Positions 14,371 to 23,621 of a stretch of 64,000 bases of DNA are shown here, in pieces (within the stretch, counting starts at the first letter, position 1; each line of letters starts with the position of its first letter). The notes below the pieces were generated by a model that searched no databases, was not told the DNA's origin, and saw only the letters and a program-made list of their open reading frames with translations. This DNA is from Undibacterium umbellatum (GTDB lineage: Bacteria; Pseudomonadota; Gammaproteobacteria; Burkholderiales; Burkholderiaceae_D), in assembly GCF_014284125.1 (NCBI RefSeq), contig NZ_JACOFX010000005.1, positions 124,001-188,000 of the forward strand, in the 5' to 3' direction. The position numbers were made by a program, and so were the translations under genes.

Positions 14371-15522
14371 TTAGCGCTTTGCAGCAAGTGCTGCAGACTT
14401 ATTATTGGCAGTCTCGCGTAGGGGGGACTTGAGTTTGGCCTGGGCCCTGGCTTGGCCGCGAATGGCGGTTTCCTGCAAGTCAGCCTGTTCTTGTGCGCCT
14501 GGCAGCATGCTGAGTTGGGTGAACAAATTCAGGGCCAGGTGATAGTCACGCCTGTCCAGTGCCACATCAGCCAGTACGCTGATGGTCAAGGCATAATTGC
14601 GCGAATTGGTGAGTTTGGCCAATTGCTCCAGAGCTTCATGCAGCATATGTTCTGCTGCATCCAGAGAACCCATTTTGCGCAAAGTGTCTCCAATTTGCAT
14701 CAGGCAATTTCCTATGCTGGGCGACCAGCCTGTAGGTTTCGCCAGCTTCAAGGCTTTCTGCAACCATTCCAGTGCAGATTCAAAGTCGTTTGCGATGCTA
14801 TAGTTATAACCAATATTGGCGGCGGTCAGGATAGCCCGGCGTATTTGGCCAGAGTCCAGGCATAGTTCGAAAGCTTTGTTCAGAAAAGCACCAGATTCTT
14901 CCAGATGCCCGTTCAAGCCCGCATGCAAGCCAAGAAAATCATTCATCAGTGCTGCCAGTCCAGGATGAATATCCTTCGGAGTATTCCTGGAATCAAAATG
15001 GCGGTCGAAGTAAGATTTTGCCAGCTTGTCATCACGCAAGACGGCAACTCTGGCCAACGCAGCAGCGGTGCTTTGCTTGCGCAGCATGTCGTCGGCCTTG
15101 CTGGCTTCATCGATGGAGATAGCCATCTCTATGTCGCACTCAACGTGCTTGCCCTGGTCAGAAAATATAAAGCCCAGCATGCGGTGGGCATCACTCAGAC
15201 TGGCGCGGTCAAGGTGGACATCCGGATGCCTGAGTATGGCCTGGACTATGGCGGCAGCACCATCAAGGTCGGCATGCAACCATTTTTCTTCCGCCCTTAT
15301 CAATTGCATGCGCAGATAAATTAGTGCTTTGTCAGTGTCACTCCGGCTTGAAGTGTTCAGCAATTTGCTGATATCTTCACAAAGCACCAAGGCACGACCG
15401 CTATCACGCTGTCGTAGATGCCACGCCAGCGTCAGCGCTTCATGCAGTTGCTCCTGTGTCACCTGACCAGTGAGTCGCTGCTCAAGCTGCCTGACTTCGC
15501 TTTCGGTGACGTATAAGTCCAT
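14371..15522 (-). CDS. TPR-repeat protein, resembling the sensory half of signalling enzymes
   Basis: A 383-residue soluble protein composed almost wholly of helical TPR-like hairpins (clear units at DAHRMLGFIFSDQGK, AANIGYNYSIANDFESALEW, MQIGDTLRKMGSLDAAE and LADVALDRRDYHLALNLF). It ends in a Lys/Ala-rich tail with no catalytic domain. Similar TPR arrays form the N-terminal part of some TPR-GGDEF cyclases, so it may be an adaptor or a remnant of one (inference). ATG 15522 is chosen; an in-frame TTG at 15570 would add 16 residues. It points away from a GGDEF gene and is upstream of, and possibly co-transcribed with, the globin operon. Confidence 0.65.
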   Translation of the reverse strand: MDLYVTESEVRQLEQRLTGQVTQEQLHEALTLAWHLRQRDSGRALVLCEDISKLLNTSSRSDTDKALIYLRMQLIRAEEKWLHADLDGAAAIVQAILRHPDVHLDRASLSDAHRMLGFIFSDQGKHVECDIEMAISIDEASKADDMLRKQSTAAALARVAVLRDDKLAKSYFDRHFDSRNTPKDIHPGLAALMNDFLGLHAGLNGHLEESGAFLNKAFELCLDSGQIRRAILTAANIGYNYSIANDFESALEWLQKALKLAKPTGWSPSIGNCLMQIGDTLRKMGSLDAAEHMLHEALEQLAKLTNSRNYALTISVLADVALDRRDYHLALNLFTQLSMLPGAQEQADLQETAIRGQARAQAKLKSPLRETANNKSAALAAKR

Positions 15523-15678
15523 AATGTGTTGTTTGCTCAAAAGAAATTTTCTTAAGGCTAAACGATTCAAGTTATAAAAGAAATGGATGAAAAGCTAAGT
15601 TGAACTTAGTATCTTGCTTTGGCGTATGCGTCCCTTTACCACAATACGCAAGATTTAATTTCTGTGTTGCTGCATAAG

Positions 15679-15707
15679 TTGGTTTTAACAATTTTTAACG
15701 GTATATA
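15679..15707 (+). promoter_or_regulatory. Promoter candidate for the dCache-GGDEF gene
   Basis: TTGGTT (15679-15684) and TATATA (15702-15707) are 17 bases apart, about 130 bases before the GGDEF start. They lie in the 314-base divergent spacer (15523-15836), which holds no other feature I can support. Confidence 0.4.
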
Positions 15708-15836
15708 CTTAAGCCCCTGATTTTTCTTCCGGGAATAATTCCTGACCAATTTCAAGCGCAACAGCTGTAGGCGGTCAGTCGGAAGAGACTGGAGTCAGCA
15801 AGAGATAATTACCGATTGTTTTTTTTGAGCCCAAGT

Positions 15837-17549
15837 ATGAGTCGTTCGTCTTTGCGTCGAGAATTGGTGATACCGATTACAGTGCTGGTGATCGGTGTAT
15901 CTGCCGCTATAGGTTGGGTCTCCATGAAGGCCGGGACGGACGCCGTCTATACCCTGACCCAGCGTATCCTGGTGGACATGGTCAACCGCATCAACCATGC
16001 GACTGAAAAACATCTGGATGGGGCCTTGATAGCACTGGAATCCGTGGCTCCCAGCTCCATCAATTTGCCCAAGGTGCAGAGCTTTTCTGCTGACATGAAA
16101 GCCCTGGAAGAGAAATTCTGGGCTGCCAGTGGTTTGTTCATGGATGTCAATAATTATGTCTATTTCGGTGGTAGCGATGGGCGTTTTGTCGGTGTCTACA
16201 GGGTTTCCAGAGAAACCGTGCAGCTATTCTGGCGTGAGCCTGATAGTGACAAGCGCACGGTATTTCGTGTCAGTCATGTGGGTGACCGTTCGAATATCTT
16301 GCGCAGCGATGATTTTGATCCTCGATTGCGGCCATGGTACAAGACGGCGCAAAACTCAGAGAAGCCGGTTTGGTCAAAAATCTATAATAATTTCTCTTTC
16401 CACTATCCGACCATCACCCTGGCCAAGTCAGTCTATCAAAAGAACCATGAATTTGCCGGTGTCATGGCGACAGATTTGACACTCAAGGAATTATCGAATT
16501 TCCTGCGTAAGCTGGAAATCAGTAAAAACAGTGTCGCCTACATTGTCGATGCTGATGGCTATATCGTCGCCACTTCTGGCCAGGAGCTGCCAGAACGCAC
16601 CGTCAATGGCACGCCCGAGCGCATGCGTGCTATCGACATGAAGACTCCCCTGATCAGCGAAACCTTCCAAAAGGTGGGGAATCTGAAATTGCCAGCTACC
16701 CAGACCCAGTCCATAGAACTCAGCAGTGGCACCATCGATGTGGCAATTTCACCGCTAGGCAATAAGCAGGGCTTGAACTGGCTGACTGTGGTAGCGGTGC
16801 CGCGTGCTGACTTCATGAGCAGTATCAACCAGGGTTTCATGCAAAGTATGGTGGTTGCCCTGGCTTGCATCATCTTTGCATTGACCATAGGCTTGACCAT
16901 TGTCGAGCGCGTTATACGCGACATCCGCAAGCTGACTTCAGCGGCAGAAAAATTTGGCAATGGCGAACCCATGCCTAGTCTGCAAATCTGCCGCACTGAC
17001 GAAATAGGCATGCTGGCCCAAACTTTTATCGAGATGGAGAACAAGCTGCGCTATGACAAGCTGACCCAGGTGGCAAATCGTGAATCCTTGTTCACTCAGA
17101 TTAACTACCTGCAAAAACAGGCATTGGAAAACCCAGGCGCCAGTGAAGGCTTCAGCTTGTTGTTTATCGATCTGGACCGATTCAAGTACATCAATGATAA
17201 TCACGGCCACGATGCTGGTGACAAGGCACTGGTGATTATTGCCGCTCGCCTGCGCTCTGCCATACGCGATACCGATGAAGTGGCACGCTATGGCGGTGAT
17301 GAATTTGTCTTGCTGCTGAAAGACACAAAGAACTCCATAGACATCAATAATATGGTGGAAAAAATCTGCAATATTGTTGAGCAACCCATTTCGCTTGACG
17401 ATATCGTGGTCAGTGTCGGGGTGTCGATAGGCTGGGCCAGTTTTCCGGAAGATGGCTGTGACTATGTGCGCCTGATCAAGATTGCCGATAGTCGCATGTA
17501 CAACCGCAAGCGTGACCGCAAATCAGGTCAGTTCGTTCACCTGGCCTGA
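15837..17549 (+). CDS. Membrane diguanylate cyclase (dCache-HAMP-GGDEF)
   Basis: 570 residues. A membrane segment near 12-32, a periplasmic dCache-type sensor (~35-330, including YNNFSFHYPTITLAKSVY), a second membrane segment (~340-365, VVALACIIFALTIGL), a HAMP linker, and a GGDEF domain (~400-570). The active site is intact (RYGGDEFVLLL; DLDRFKYINDNHGHDAGD), and an RxxD inhibitory site (RDTD) sits five residues before GGDEF, so it should make c-di-GMP with product feedback. ATG 15837 is preferred to the upstream in-frame TTG 15816. Its stop codon abuts that of the opposite-strand GGDEF-EAL gene with no spacer. Confidence 0.88.
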   Translation: MSRSSLRRELVIPITVLVIGVSAAIGWVSMKAGTDAVYTLTQRILVDMVNRINHATEKHLDGALIALESVAPSSINLPKVQSFSADMKALEEKFWAASGLFMDVNNYVYFGGSDGRFVGVYRVSRETVQLFWREPDSDKRTVFRVSHVGDRSNILRSDDFDPRLRPWYKTAQNSEKPVWSKIYNNFSFHYPTITLAKSVYQKNHEFAGVMATDLTLKELSNFLRKLEISKNSVAYIVDADGYIVATSGQELPERTVNGTPERMRAIDMKTPLISETFQKVGNLKLPATQTQSIELSSGTIDVAISPLGNKQGLNWLTVVAVPRADFMSSINQGFMQSMVVALACIIFALTIGLTIVERVIRDIRKLTSAAEKFGNGEPMPSLQICRTDEIGMLAQTFIEMENKLRYDKLTQVANRESLFTQINYLQKQALENPGASEGFSLLFIDLDRFKYINDNHGHDAGDKALVIIAARLRSAIRDTDEVARYGGDEFVLLLKDTKNSIDINNMVEKICNIVEQPISLDDIVVSVGVSIGWASFPEDGCDYVRLIKIADSRMYNRKRDRKSGQFVHLA

Positions 17550-19961
17550 TCAGGCTTTCTGAGATTGCGCATGCTGATCTTGCCATTTACACAGCCAGGC
17601 GGGTAAGTCAGCTGAGGGCATGGGTTTGCTGATGTAATAACCCTGGGCCTGGTCGCAGCTCAGTTCTTTTAGCAAGTGCATGACTTCGATGTTTTCCACT
17701 CCTTCAGCAACCACCCGCAAGCCCATGTTGTGGCCCAGGTCGATAGTGGACTTGACGATCTTGGTGTCGTCTATATCCTTTTCCATTTTCAGCACGAAAG
17801 ATTTGTCGATTTTCAATTCATGGACGGGCAGGCGTTTCAGATAGGCCAGCGACGAATAGCCGGTACCAAAATCATCGATCGATAACTCCAGCCCCATGGC
17901 ATGTAATTTGTCCAGGGTCTGAAAAGCCCTGATCGGGTCATCCATGATGGCACTTTCAGTGATTTCCAGGCAAAACGAGGCTGCTTCAACTTCATTGGTG
18001 TGCAATATCTGGGCAAATTTGGCTGGCAAGTCCTGATCCAGCAAATCGCGGGTAGAAATATTGACCGAGATTTTCAAGTTGATACCTTGCTCTTGCCAGA
18101 CACGGCATACTCGTGCTGCTTCATTCATGACCCAGTGGGTGAGTTGCCGTATGAAGCCGGTTTGCTCGGCAAAGGGAATGAATTGATCGGGAAAGATAAA
18201 GCCACGCTCAGGATGTATCCAGCGTACCAGTGCTTCAACCGCAACCACCTGGCCATGGATCAGGTCGACCTTGGGTTGTACATACAGGCGGAAGGCTTGC
18301 TGCTCCAGCGCCGCCCGCAACTCGCTCAGCAGAGACAGACTCTGCTGGCTGGATTTATCGATATCCGGCGAATAAACGATGGCGCCACTATTGCCGAGTT
18401 TTGCGGCATACATGGCGACTTCGACACGGCTCAGCAAGGTCTGGGCATCGCTGGCATGTTCTGGGAAGCCAGCGATCCCTATGCCTGCGCCCAGATCGAC
18501 AGTCTGGTCTTCTATGGAAATAGGTTTTTCCAGCGAGCGCAAGATGCGGTTCGCCAGATCCAGCGCATCTTCTTTTGTGCTGTGCGGCAGGAGTATGGCA
18601 AATTCATCGCCACCAAGGCGGGCTGGTTTAGTGCCGCCGGCGCCGAGTTCCGCAGACAGGCGTATGGCAACCTGGTTCAGCAGGATATCGCCAAAACGGT
18701 GCCCCATGACGTCGTTGACATGTTTAAAACGATCCAGATCCATCATCAGCACATAGCAGGACTTTTCATGGGAGCGTGCACTGGCAATGGCTTCTTCCAG
18801 CATGTCGGTGAACAGGGCACGGTTAGGTAAATTGGTCAGGGTATCCCAGTAAGCCAGCCGGCTGATTTCCTTCTCACGCTGGGCAATACCATCGCGCATA
18901 GTCATGAAGGTGCGCGCCAGATCGCCAATTTCATCTTTTTGTTTGACGTTGATGGTGGCCGTGTAGTCACCGGCACCCAGGCTGCGTGCAGTTTCTGCGA
19001 GCTGACGTACTGGCCCGGTAATGCGGCGTGCCGTGATGGCACTAATAATGCTGGCAACCACAGCACCCAGGACGGTTAGTATCAGGATGTTGCGTTGTAA
19101 TTCCTTAAAGGGCGCAACTGCCTCGCTGATGGATAATTGCAGCACGGCGATGGTGCTGAAGTCTTCATTTTGTGCCAGTTTGAGTATGCGGGCGCTGTAT
19201 TGATCATCATCGATTTGTAAGGCGGGCAGATAACTGACCTGTTTTTCAGCACTGGGCAATTGTTGCGCCAGTTTGCTGGCATTTTCGTCGCTCATGCTGG
19301 AGACATTCGCTGCCCAGCGCCCTTGTTTTTCCGAGGTCAGCAAAGTGATTTGCATACGTGACAATGCATGCATATCACTCACCAGGGCTTTGCCTATGGG
19401 AATAGCCATGACCACCCAACTGATCGTGACTGGAGCTTCAATAGGTACAACGACCATTTGATAGGGCTTGCCATCGACAATAGCAGTCCTGGCAGCACTG
19501 CCGGACTTTTCTGCAGTCTGTATCAGCGTGGCGACTGATTGTTGCAGGCTGTTGCTCAATTCATTATTCACACCGTTACCATTGCCAGTGCGGTTGTTTT
19601 TGCTGGTGTTCGAGAATGCCGTGATTTTCCTGTCCAGGCCAACCAGCATGGTCAGGTCTGAACCTATGCGATTGCCGTGGTTGGATAATGTGGAAACGAT
19701 GGTTTCAGTATCATGCGTGCCTATGGCTTCGCGAAAGGCATATTCCTTAGCCAGGACAATGGCACCCTGTATAAGGTTTTGTGCATTTTGATCAAGCAGG
19801 CGTAGCAGGAATTTCTCATTGATTATCAACCTGTCTTCAACGGCATCGCGTGCATTTCTGTCGATGGCATTGCCAATGGCAAAATAAGCTGCTAGTTGTA
19901 CCGTCAATAGCAAGCCTATGAAGAGGGTAACGACACGGCTTTCCAAACTATGCAAACGCAT
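17550..19961 (-). CDS. Membrane GGDEF-EAL protein with Cache-like sensor and HAMP
   Basis: 803 residues. N-terminal membrane segment (~10-30), large periplasmic sensor (~35-290), second membrane segment (~293-313), HAMP, GGDEF (~385-540; motif LGGDEFAILL intact) and EAL (~555-795; VEALVRW and DDFGTGYSSLAYL intact). It may therefore make or degrade c-di-GMP; which dominates cannot be told. The GGDEF domain lacks an RxxD at the usual place. ATG 19961 follows a strong GAGGAAAG. It lies 34 bases behind a cupredoxin gene in the same direction, so the periplasmic sensor and the copper protein are probably co-expressed. Confidence 0.9.
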   Translation of the reverse strand: MRLHSLESRVVTLFIGLLLTVQLAAYFAIGNAIDRNARDAVEDRLIINEKFLLRLLDQNAQNLIQGAIVLAKEYAFREAIGTHDTETIVSTLSNHGNRIGSDLTMLVGLDRKITAFSNTSKNNRTGNGNGVNNELSNSLQQSVATLIQTAEKSGSAARTAIVDGKPYQMVVVPIEAPVTISWVVMAIPIGKALVSDMHALSRMQITLLTSEKQGRWAANVSSMSDENASKLAQQLPSAEKQVSYLPALQIDDDQYSARILKLAQNEDFSTIAVLQLSISEAVAPFKELQRNILILTVLGAVVASIISAITARRITGPVRQLAETARSLGAGDYTATINVKQKDEIGDLARTFMTMRDGIAQREKEISRLAYWDTLTNLPNRALFTDMLEEAIASARSHEKSCYVLMMDLDRFKHVNDVMGHRFGDILLNQVAIRLSAELGAGGTKPARLGGDEFAILLPHSTKEDALDLANRILRSLEKPISIEDQTVDLGAGIGIAGFPEHASDAQTLLSRVEVAMYAAKLGNSGAIVYSPDIDKSSQQSLSLLSELRAALEQQAFRLYVQPKVDLIHGQVVAVEALVRWIHPERGFIFPDQFIPFAEQTGFIRQLTHWVMNEAARVCRVWQEQGINLKISVNISTRDLLDQDLPAKFAQILHTNEVEAASFCLEITESAIMDDPIRAFQTLDKLHAMGLELSIDDFGTGYSSLAYLKRLPVHELKIDKSFVLKMEKDIDDTKIVKSTIDLGHNMGLRVVAEGVENIEVMHLLKELSCDQAQGYYISKPMPSADLPAWLCKWQDQHAQSQKA

Positions 19962-19995
19962 GAACTTTCCTCAAAATGTGCATGGAAAAGTAATC

Positions 19996-20619
19996 TTATA
20001 CAGCCTTGTAATTCAGTTTGACTGTGACAGCAGGATTGTTGCTATCCATTTGCAGACTTTGCTCCTGCACGCTGGCGGTCGTAGGCTGTTTCGGATGCCA
20101 GGTCTTCAGGACATATTTGCCGGCGGGCATATTGGGCAGGCGGGCCGTACCGGCGGCATCGGTCTTGGCAAAGTAAGGGGTGTCCACGATATGAATATAG
20201 GCCACCATCTGGTCGTGGATGTTACAGCCAACAACTACCGTTCCCGCTTTGTCAAAGACGATAGGGGCAGCAGGTTTGCCAGAGTACAGCTTCAATTCAA
20301 AGGGCTTGGCTGGTGAAAATGAATATGCGTGATGCCTGACAGTGTCATTGTTGGGGAATGAGACCGAGGTGCCAGTTTGCACCACCGTGACAAAGGGCAT
20401 GAACTTCTTGTCTTTTTGCTGTATCTCGGCATTGGCCATTTTGGCAGGCTGTGGCACGCTGGCTAGTTCTGCATAGACCACCGCATCCAGAACTGGCTGA
20501 CCACTGCTGTCCGTAACCTGGACGACAGACCCGGCATATGCCGCACTGCTAACCATCATTGCAGGCATCAGTATCGCCATCATGGCTGGGGTGGATAACT
20601 TCACTTGTGGTTTGCACAT
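19996..20619 (-). CDS. Exported cupredoxin-like copper protein, paired with GGDEF-EAL gene
   Basis: A 207-residue paralogue of the protein at 10746-11393. Signal peptide (to ...VSSAAYA), a beta domain, the copper-site His in VRHHAYSF and the Cys-His-Met cluster CNIHDQM, then a beta domain with TDAAGTARLPNMPAGKY. ATG 20619 follows AGGA; the frame is open to 20691 but that part is not signal-peptide-like. As first gene of a two-gene unit with a c-di-GMP enzyme, it could be the ligand or electron partner of that enzyme's periplasmic domain (inference). No histidine-rich copper chaperone or oxidase gene is adjacent. Confidence 0.8.
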   Translation of the reverse strand: MCKPQVKLSTPAMMAILMPAMMVSSAAYAGSVVQVTDSSGQPVLDAVVYAELASVPQPAKMANAEIQQKDKKFMPFVTVVQTGTSVSFPNNDTVRHHAYSFSPAKPFELKLYSGKPAAPIVFDKAGTVVVGCNIHDQMVAYIHIVDTPYFAKTDAAGTARLPNMPAGKYVLKTWHPKQPTTASVQEQSLQMDSNNPAVTVKLNYKAV

Positions 20620-20670
20620 GGTTTCATCCTGCCAATAAAAAAACGGTTGAAATAATCTCTTGTTATTTGG

Positions 20671-20765
20671 GCTTACGCAAAACCCCCCCAACTGCGTTGC
20701 AGCTCGTCGCCGTACTAAAGTACTGTCTTCGTCGCTACGCCTTGCTGGGACAATTTTGCTTAAGC
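20671..20765. repeat. Nested palindromic element A
   Basis: Outer arms GCTTACGCAAAA (20671-20682) and TTTTGCTTAAGC (20754-20765) pair with one mismatch. Inside are CTGCGTTGCA, a central palindrome GTACTAAAGTAC (20712-20723) and CGCCTTGC. Element B at 53685-53808 shares this layout and the CTGCGTTGCA and CGCCTTGC blocks but has different arms. It lies in the 5' region of the cupredoxin gene within a 420-base divergent spacer; nothing else in that spacer is convincing. Confidence 0.65.
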
Positions 20766-21039
20766 TCTGTTTATATTACTTTAGTTCTGCGCAGGACAGA
20801 AAGCTTGTCGTTATTTACAAAAGTTTTTGTCTGAATATTTAGGACTTTTTACCTAAAACATGGCCGTACTGGAATTGTTTGCAGAATATCAGGTAAAGCC
20901 AGCCCTGTTTGTTATACTATTGCATAAGGGTAATTTGCGCACTTGAGTCAAGTGCCGTGTTGTTTATTGCTGGCGAGTTCGTATTGGTAATGATGCAGGG
21001 ATCGGCTGGAATCGGCAGGAAGATGCAGGAATACGGGGC

Positions 21040-22089
21040 ATGGAATCAATCATTAAACACCTGGTAGAAATTACCGGGCATCGCGATCACGATTTACTGA
21101 ATATTTCAGTGATTACTGCGCTGCGTCAATTGACCAACGCAGAGTCGGCGCGGGTACTCGATGTAGTTTCTGTTGGTCAGCAAGTCTTTATTAAGCCACA
21201 TATCTGCATACAAGATGGGAATGTCGCAATTACCGATGAGACCCAGACTGCCCCCTCATCAAGTGACTCCATAGAACTCTTCCCTCAGTTGAAAGAGGGT
21301 ATTGCATTGCAGCAGCAAGTCATTGAACATTCCATTGAGGGCGGCAAGATTATCTGGTTGCCCATCTGGATCAATGAAAAGCTGCACACCTGTCTGGAAA
21401 TCTACAAGCCCGCCAATTACACGACGACGACCATGGAAGTCGTCAGCGGCATGCTGATTGTCTACCGCAACTTCCAGAACCTGCTTGACTATAGTGAGCG
21501 CGATTCACTGACAGGTTTGCTTAATCGCAAGACTTTTGATGACAATTTTTCTAAAGTGCTGCGTAGCAGCGCTTTGCAGCAGCGCGCCAGCACCGAAGCC
21601 GAGCGTGAAGAAGAAGAGCGCCGCAGCCATGAACCTGAACGTCAGCACTGGCTTGCCGTACTGGATATTGATCACTTCAAGCGAGTGAATGACCAGTTTG
21701 GCCACTTATATGGTGATGAGGTCCTGATCCTCATTGCCAATCTTTTGCGTAGTTCTTTCCGGCCTTCAGACCGCTTATTCCGTTTCGGTGGAGAAGAGTT
21801 TGTGATTTTGCTGCGCTCTACTTCGCAAGAAGATGCCCATAGCATTTTTGAGCGGTTTCGTCAGAATGTGGAGCAGCACCATTTCCCGCAGGTGGGGACG
21901 GTGACCATCAGCATAGGCTATGCCCGCATAGACCCGTTTGAACCAGCCGTTGCCATCGTTGGCCGGGCCGATCAGGCCCTGTATTTTGCCAAGACGAATG
22001 GACGTAACCGCACTTGTTTTTATGAAGCACTGGTGACCAGCGGGGACTTGCATACGGAAGTGTCCAACGATACTGCCGAATTCTTTTAA
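21040..22089 (+). CDS. Soluble diguanylate cyclase with GAF-like N-terminus
   Basis: 349 residues with no membrane segment. The N-terminal ~150 residues look like a GAF-type sensor fold (LPIWINEKLHTCLEIYKP). A GGDEF domain follows (~155-340) with an intact active site (RFGGEEFVILL), substrate motif (DIDHFKRVNDQFGHLYGD) and an RxxD inhibitory site (RPSD) five residues upstream. A charged insertion rich in Glu/Arg (~190-210) interrupts the start of the domain. It is the third c-di-GMP gene within 7 kb, divergent from the cupredoxin/GGDEF-EAL operon. The stimulus is unknown. Confidence 0.85.
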   Translation: MESIIKHLVEITGHRDHDLLNISVITALRQLTNAESARVLDVVSVGQQVFIKPHICIQDGNVAITDETQTAPSSSDSIELFPQLKEGIALQQQVIEHSIEGGKIIWLPIWINEKLHTCLEIYKPANYTTTTMEVVSGMLIVYRNFQNLLDYSERDSLTGLLNRKTFDDNFSKVLRSSALQQRASTEAEREEEERRSHEPERQHWLAVLDIDHFKRVNDQFGHLYGDEVLILIANLLRSSFRPSDRLFRFGGEEFVILLRSTSQEDAHSIFERFRQNVEQHHFPQVGTVTISIGYARIDPFEPAVAIVGRADQALYFAKTNGRNRTCFYEALVTSGDLHTEVSNDTAEFF

Positions 22090-22157
22090 AGCAGGAAAAG
22101 CAAGTGTCCCCAGACTTTTGCTGTTCCGCTGTTTCTTTTTCAAGTTGCCTTCAATCT

Positions 22158-23045
22158 TTAACTGGCAGTCTGCTCCTTGGGCTTTTGATGCGCACTCGTC
22201 AATACGACCACACTGCCAAGGATGATGCTCATGGCAAGCATCTCGCGCACGGACAAATGTTCACCCCCAAACGCCACGCCCAGGGCAACAGCAATAACGG
22301 GATTAACATAGGCATAACTTGCGGCCAGTCCAGCTGGTACTTTGGATAGCAAATACATATAGGCCGTGAACGCCAGCAAGGAGCCTGCCACTACCAGATA
22401 AGCCCAGGCAGCCACCGCATTTATGGTGACTTCACCCGTCAGTTGCTCGCCCTTAAACAGGCTGACAATAAACAGAAATAAGCCGCCTACCAGCATTTCA
22501 CTGGCAAAACCCATGCCGCCTGCTGCCATCTTGAGTTTCTTTTGCGACAAAATTGAACCCACGTCCCAGCACAGGATCGCCCCCAGCAAGAACAGTATGC
22601 CCAAAGGTTGAGCCGAGAACTGGCCGTCTGATGCCAGCAGCATGGCTCCGGCAAAACCGCAGAATATGCCGACCCATTCACGGCGTTTGGGCCAGTCACC
22701 AAACAGGCCGGACAGGCCAGACAAGATCATGGGCGAGCACGCAATGAAAACCGCAGTGAGGCCAGAAGAGACATATTGTTGTGCCACTGCTGTCAAACCG
22801 GTGCCGCCACCCAGCATCAGGATGCCGACAATCCCGCCATCGCGCCATTCACGCAAAGTCGGGTTGGCTGCACCGCGCCATTTTTGCCATGCATACAGGC
22901 TAGCCCCTGCGACTAGAAAGCGTGTACCTATCATCATGAAAGGCGGGAAAGCCTTCAGTGCCACTTGTATGGCAAAGTAAGTGGAGCCCCAGACTATATA
23001 GACGGTGAGCAGGGAGAATAAGACTTTACGTGGCAAATCGCGCAT
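22158..23045 (-). CDS. EamA/DMT-family transporter (YedA-like)
   Basis: A 295-residue inner-membrane protein with ten hydrophobic segments in two EamA repeats. The N-terminal VYIVWGSTYFAIQVAL and the region YVNPVIAVALGVAFGGE are hallmarks of this drug/metabolite exporter family; amino acids or their derivatives are common substrates. ATG 23045 is chosen because it places the first membrane segment at the usual distance; ATG 23096 is possible. It is divergent from an Lrp-type regulator, an arrangement that often means the regulator senses the exported amino acid (inference). Confidence 0.82.
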   Translation of the reverse strand: MRDLPRKVLFSLLTVYIVWGSTYFAIQVALKAFPPFMMIGTRFLVAGASLYAWQKWRGAANPTLREWRDGGIVGILMLGGGTGLTAVAQQYVSSGLTAVFIACSPMILSGLSGLFGDWPKRREWVGIFCGFAGAMLLASDGQFSAQPLGILFLLGAILCWDVGSILSQKKLKMAAGGMGFASEMLVGGLFLFIVSLFKGEQLTGEVTINAVAAWAYLVVAGSLLAFTAYMYLLSKVPAGLAASYAYVNPVIAVALGVAFGGEHLSVREMLAMSIILGSVVVLTSAHQKPKEQTAS

Positions 23046-23170
23046 GACTGGGGAGGCTAAAATTAATTTCAAGTAAACAGTGTATGTTAGTGACATTGAA
23101 TTTTAAATGGATAATCAAAGGTAAATCAGGTACATTTCTTTTAATCTCAACGAAAAAACAGGTTTTTCCC

Positions 23171-23617
23171 ATGAAGATAGAATTGGACCTGATGGATGGC
23201 AAAATCCTCGAGATTTTGCAGGCCGATGCCAGGGTCACCATGGCCGAGATAGGTCGGCGCATACATCTGAGCCAGCCTGCCGTGACTGAAAGGATCAAGC
23301 GCATGGAGGCGGCGAATGTCATCACTGGTTACCATGCCAGGGTCAACCCTGAAGCGCTGGGTTATGGCATCACTGCCTTTGTCCGTATTGCCAGCCGTGC
23401 AACCGATACGCCGGTATTGAAAATTGCCGAACAAGTACCAGAAGTAGTTGAATGCCATGCCATTACAGGAGAAGATTGCGTGATCGTCAAAGTCGTTGCA
23501 CCTTCGGTGCGCGAGCTGGAGCGAGTGATCACCAGCCTGGCACGTTGCGGTGTGACCTCGACTTCCCTGATCCTGTCTTCATCAATAGAAAGACGGGCTA
23601 TCAAGCCTGTGGAATAA
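23171..23617 (+). CDS. Lrp/AsnC-family transcriptional regulator
   Basis: 148 residues. N-terminal winged helix-turn-helix (LDGK-type opening, ADARVTMAEIGRRIHLSQPA, ERIKRME) followed by the AsnC ligand-binding domain (VECHAITGEDCVIVKV). ATG 23171 gives the standard family length; the open frame upstream to 23084 is a non-conserved extension. It is divergent from an EamA exporter and is four bases upstream of a LysR gene. Its likely role is amino-acid-responsive control of the exporter. Confidence 0.85.
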   Translation: MKIELDLMDGKILEILQADARVTMAEIGRRIHLSQPAVTERIKRMEAANVITGYHARVNPEALGYGITAFVRIASRATDTPVLKIAEQVPEVVECHAITGEDCVIVKVVAPSVRELERVITSLARCGVTSTSLILSSSIERRAIKPVE

Positions 23618-23621
23618 AAAA

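Noticed and set aside
22090..22157. A bidirectional terminator between the GGDEF and EamA genes.
   Set aside because: The best hairpin (AGCAAGTGTC with GACTTTTGCT) has two mismatches and no clear T tract, so I do not list it.
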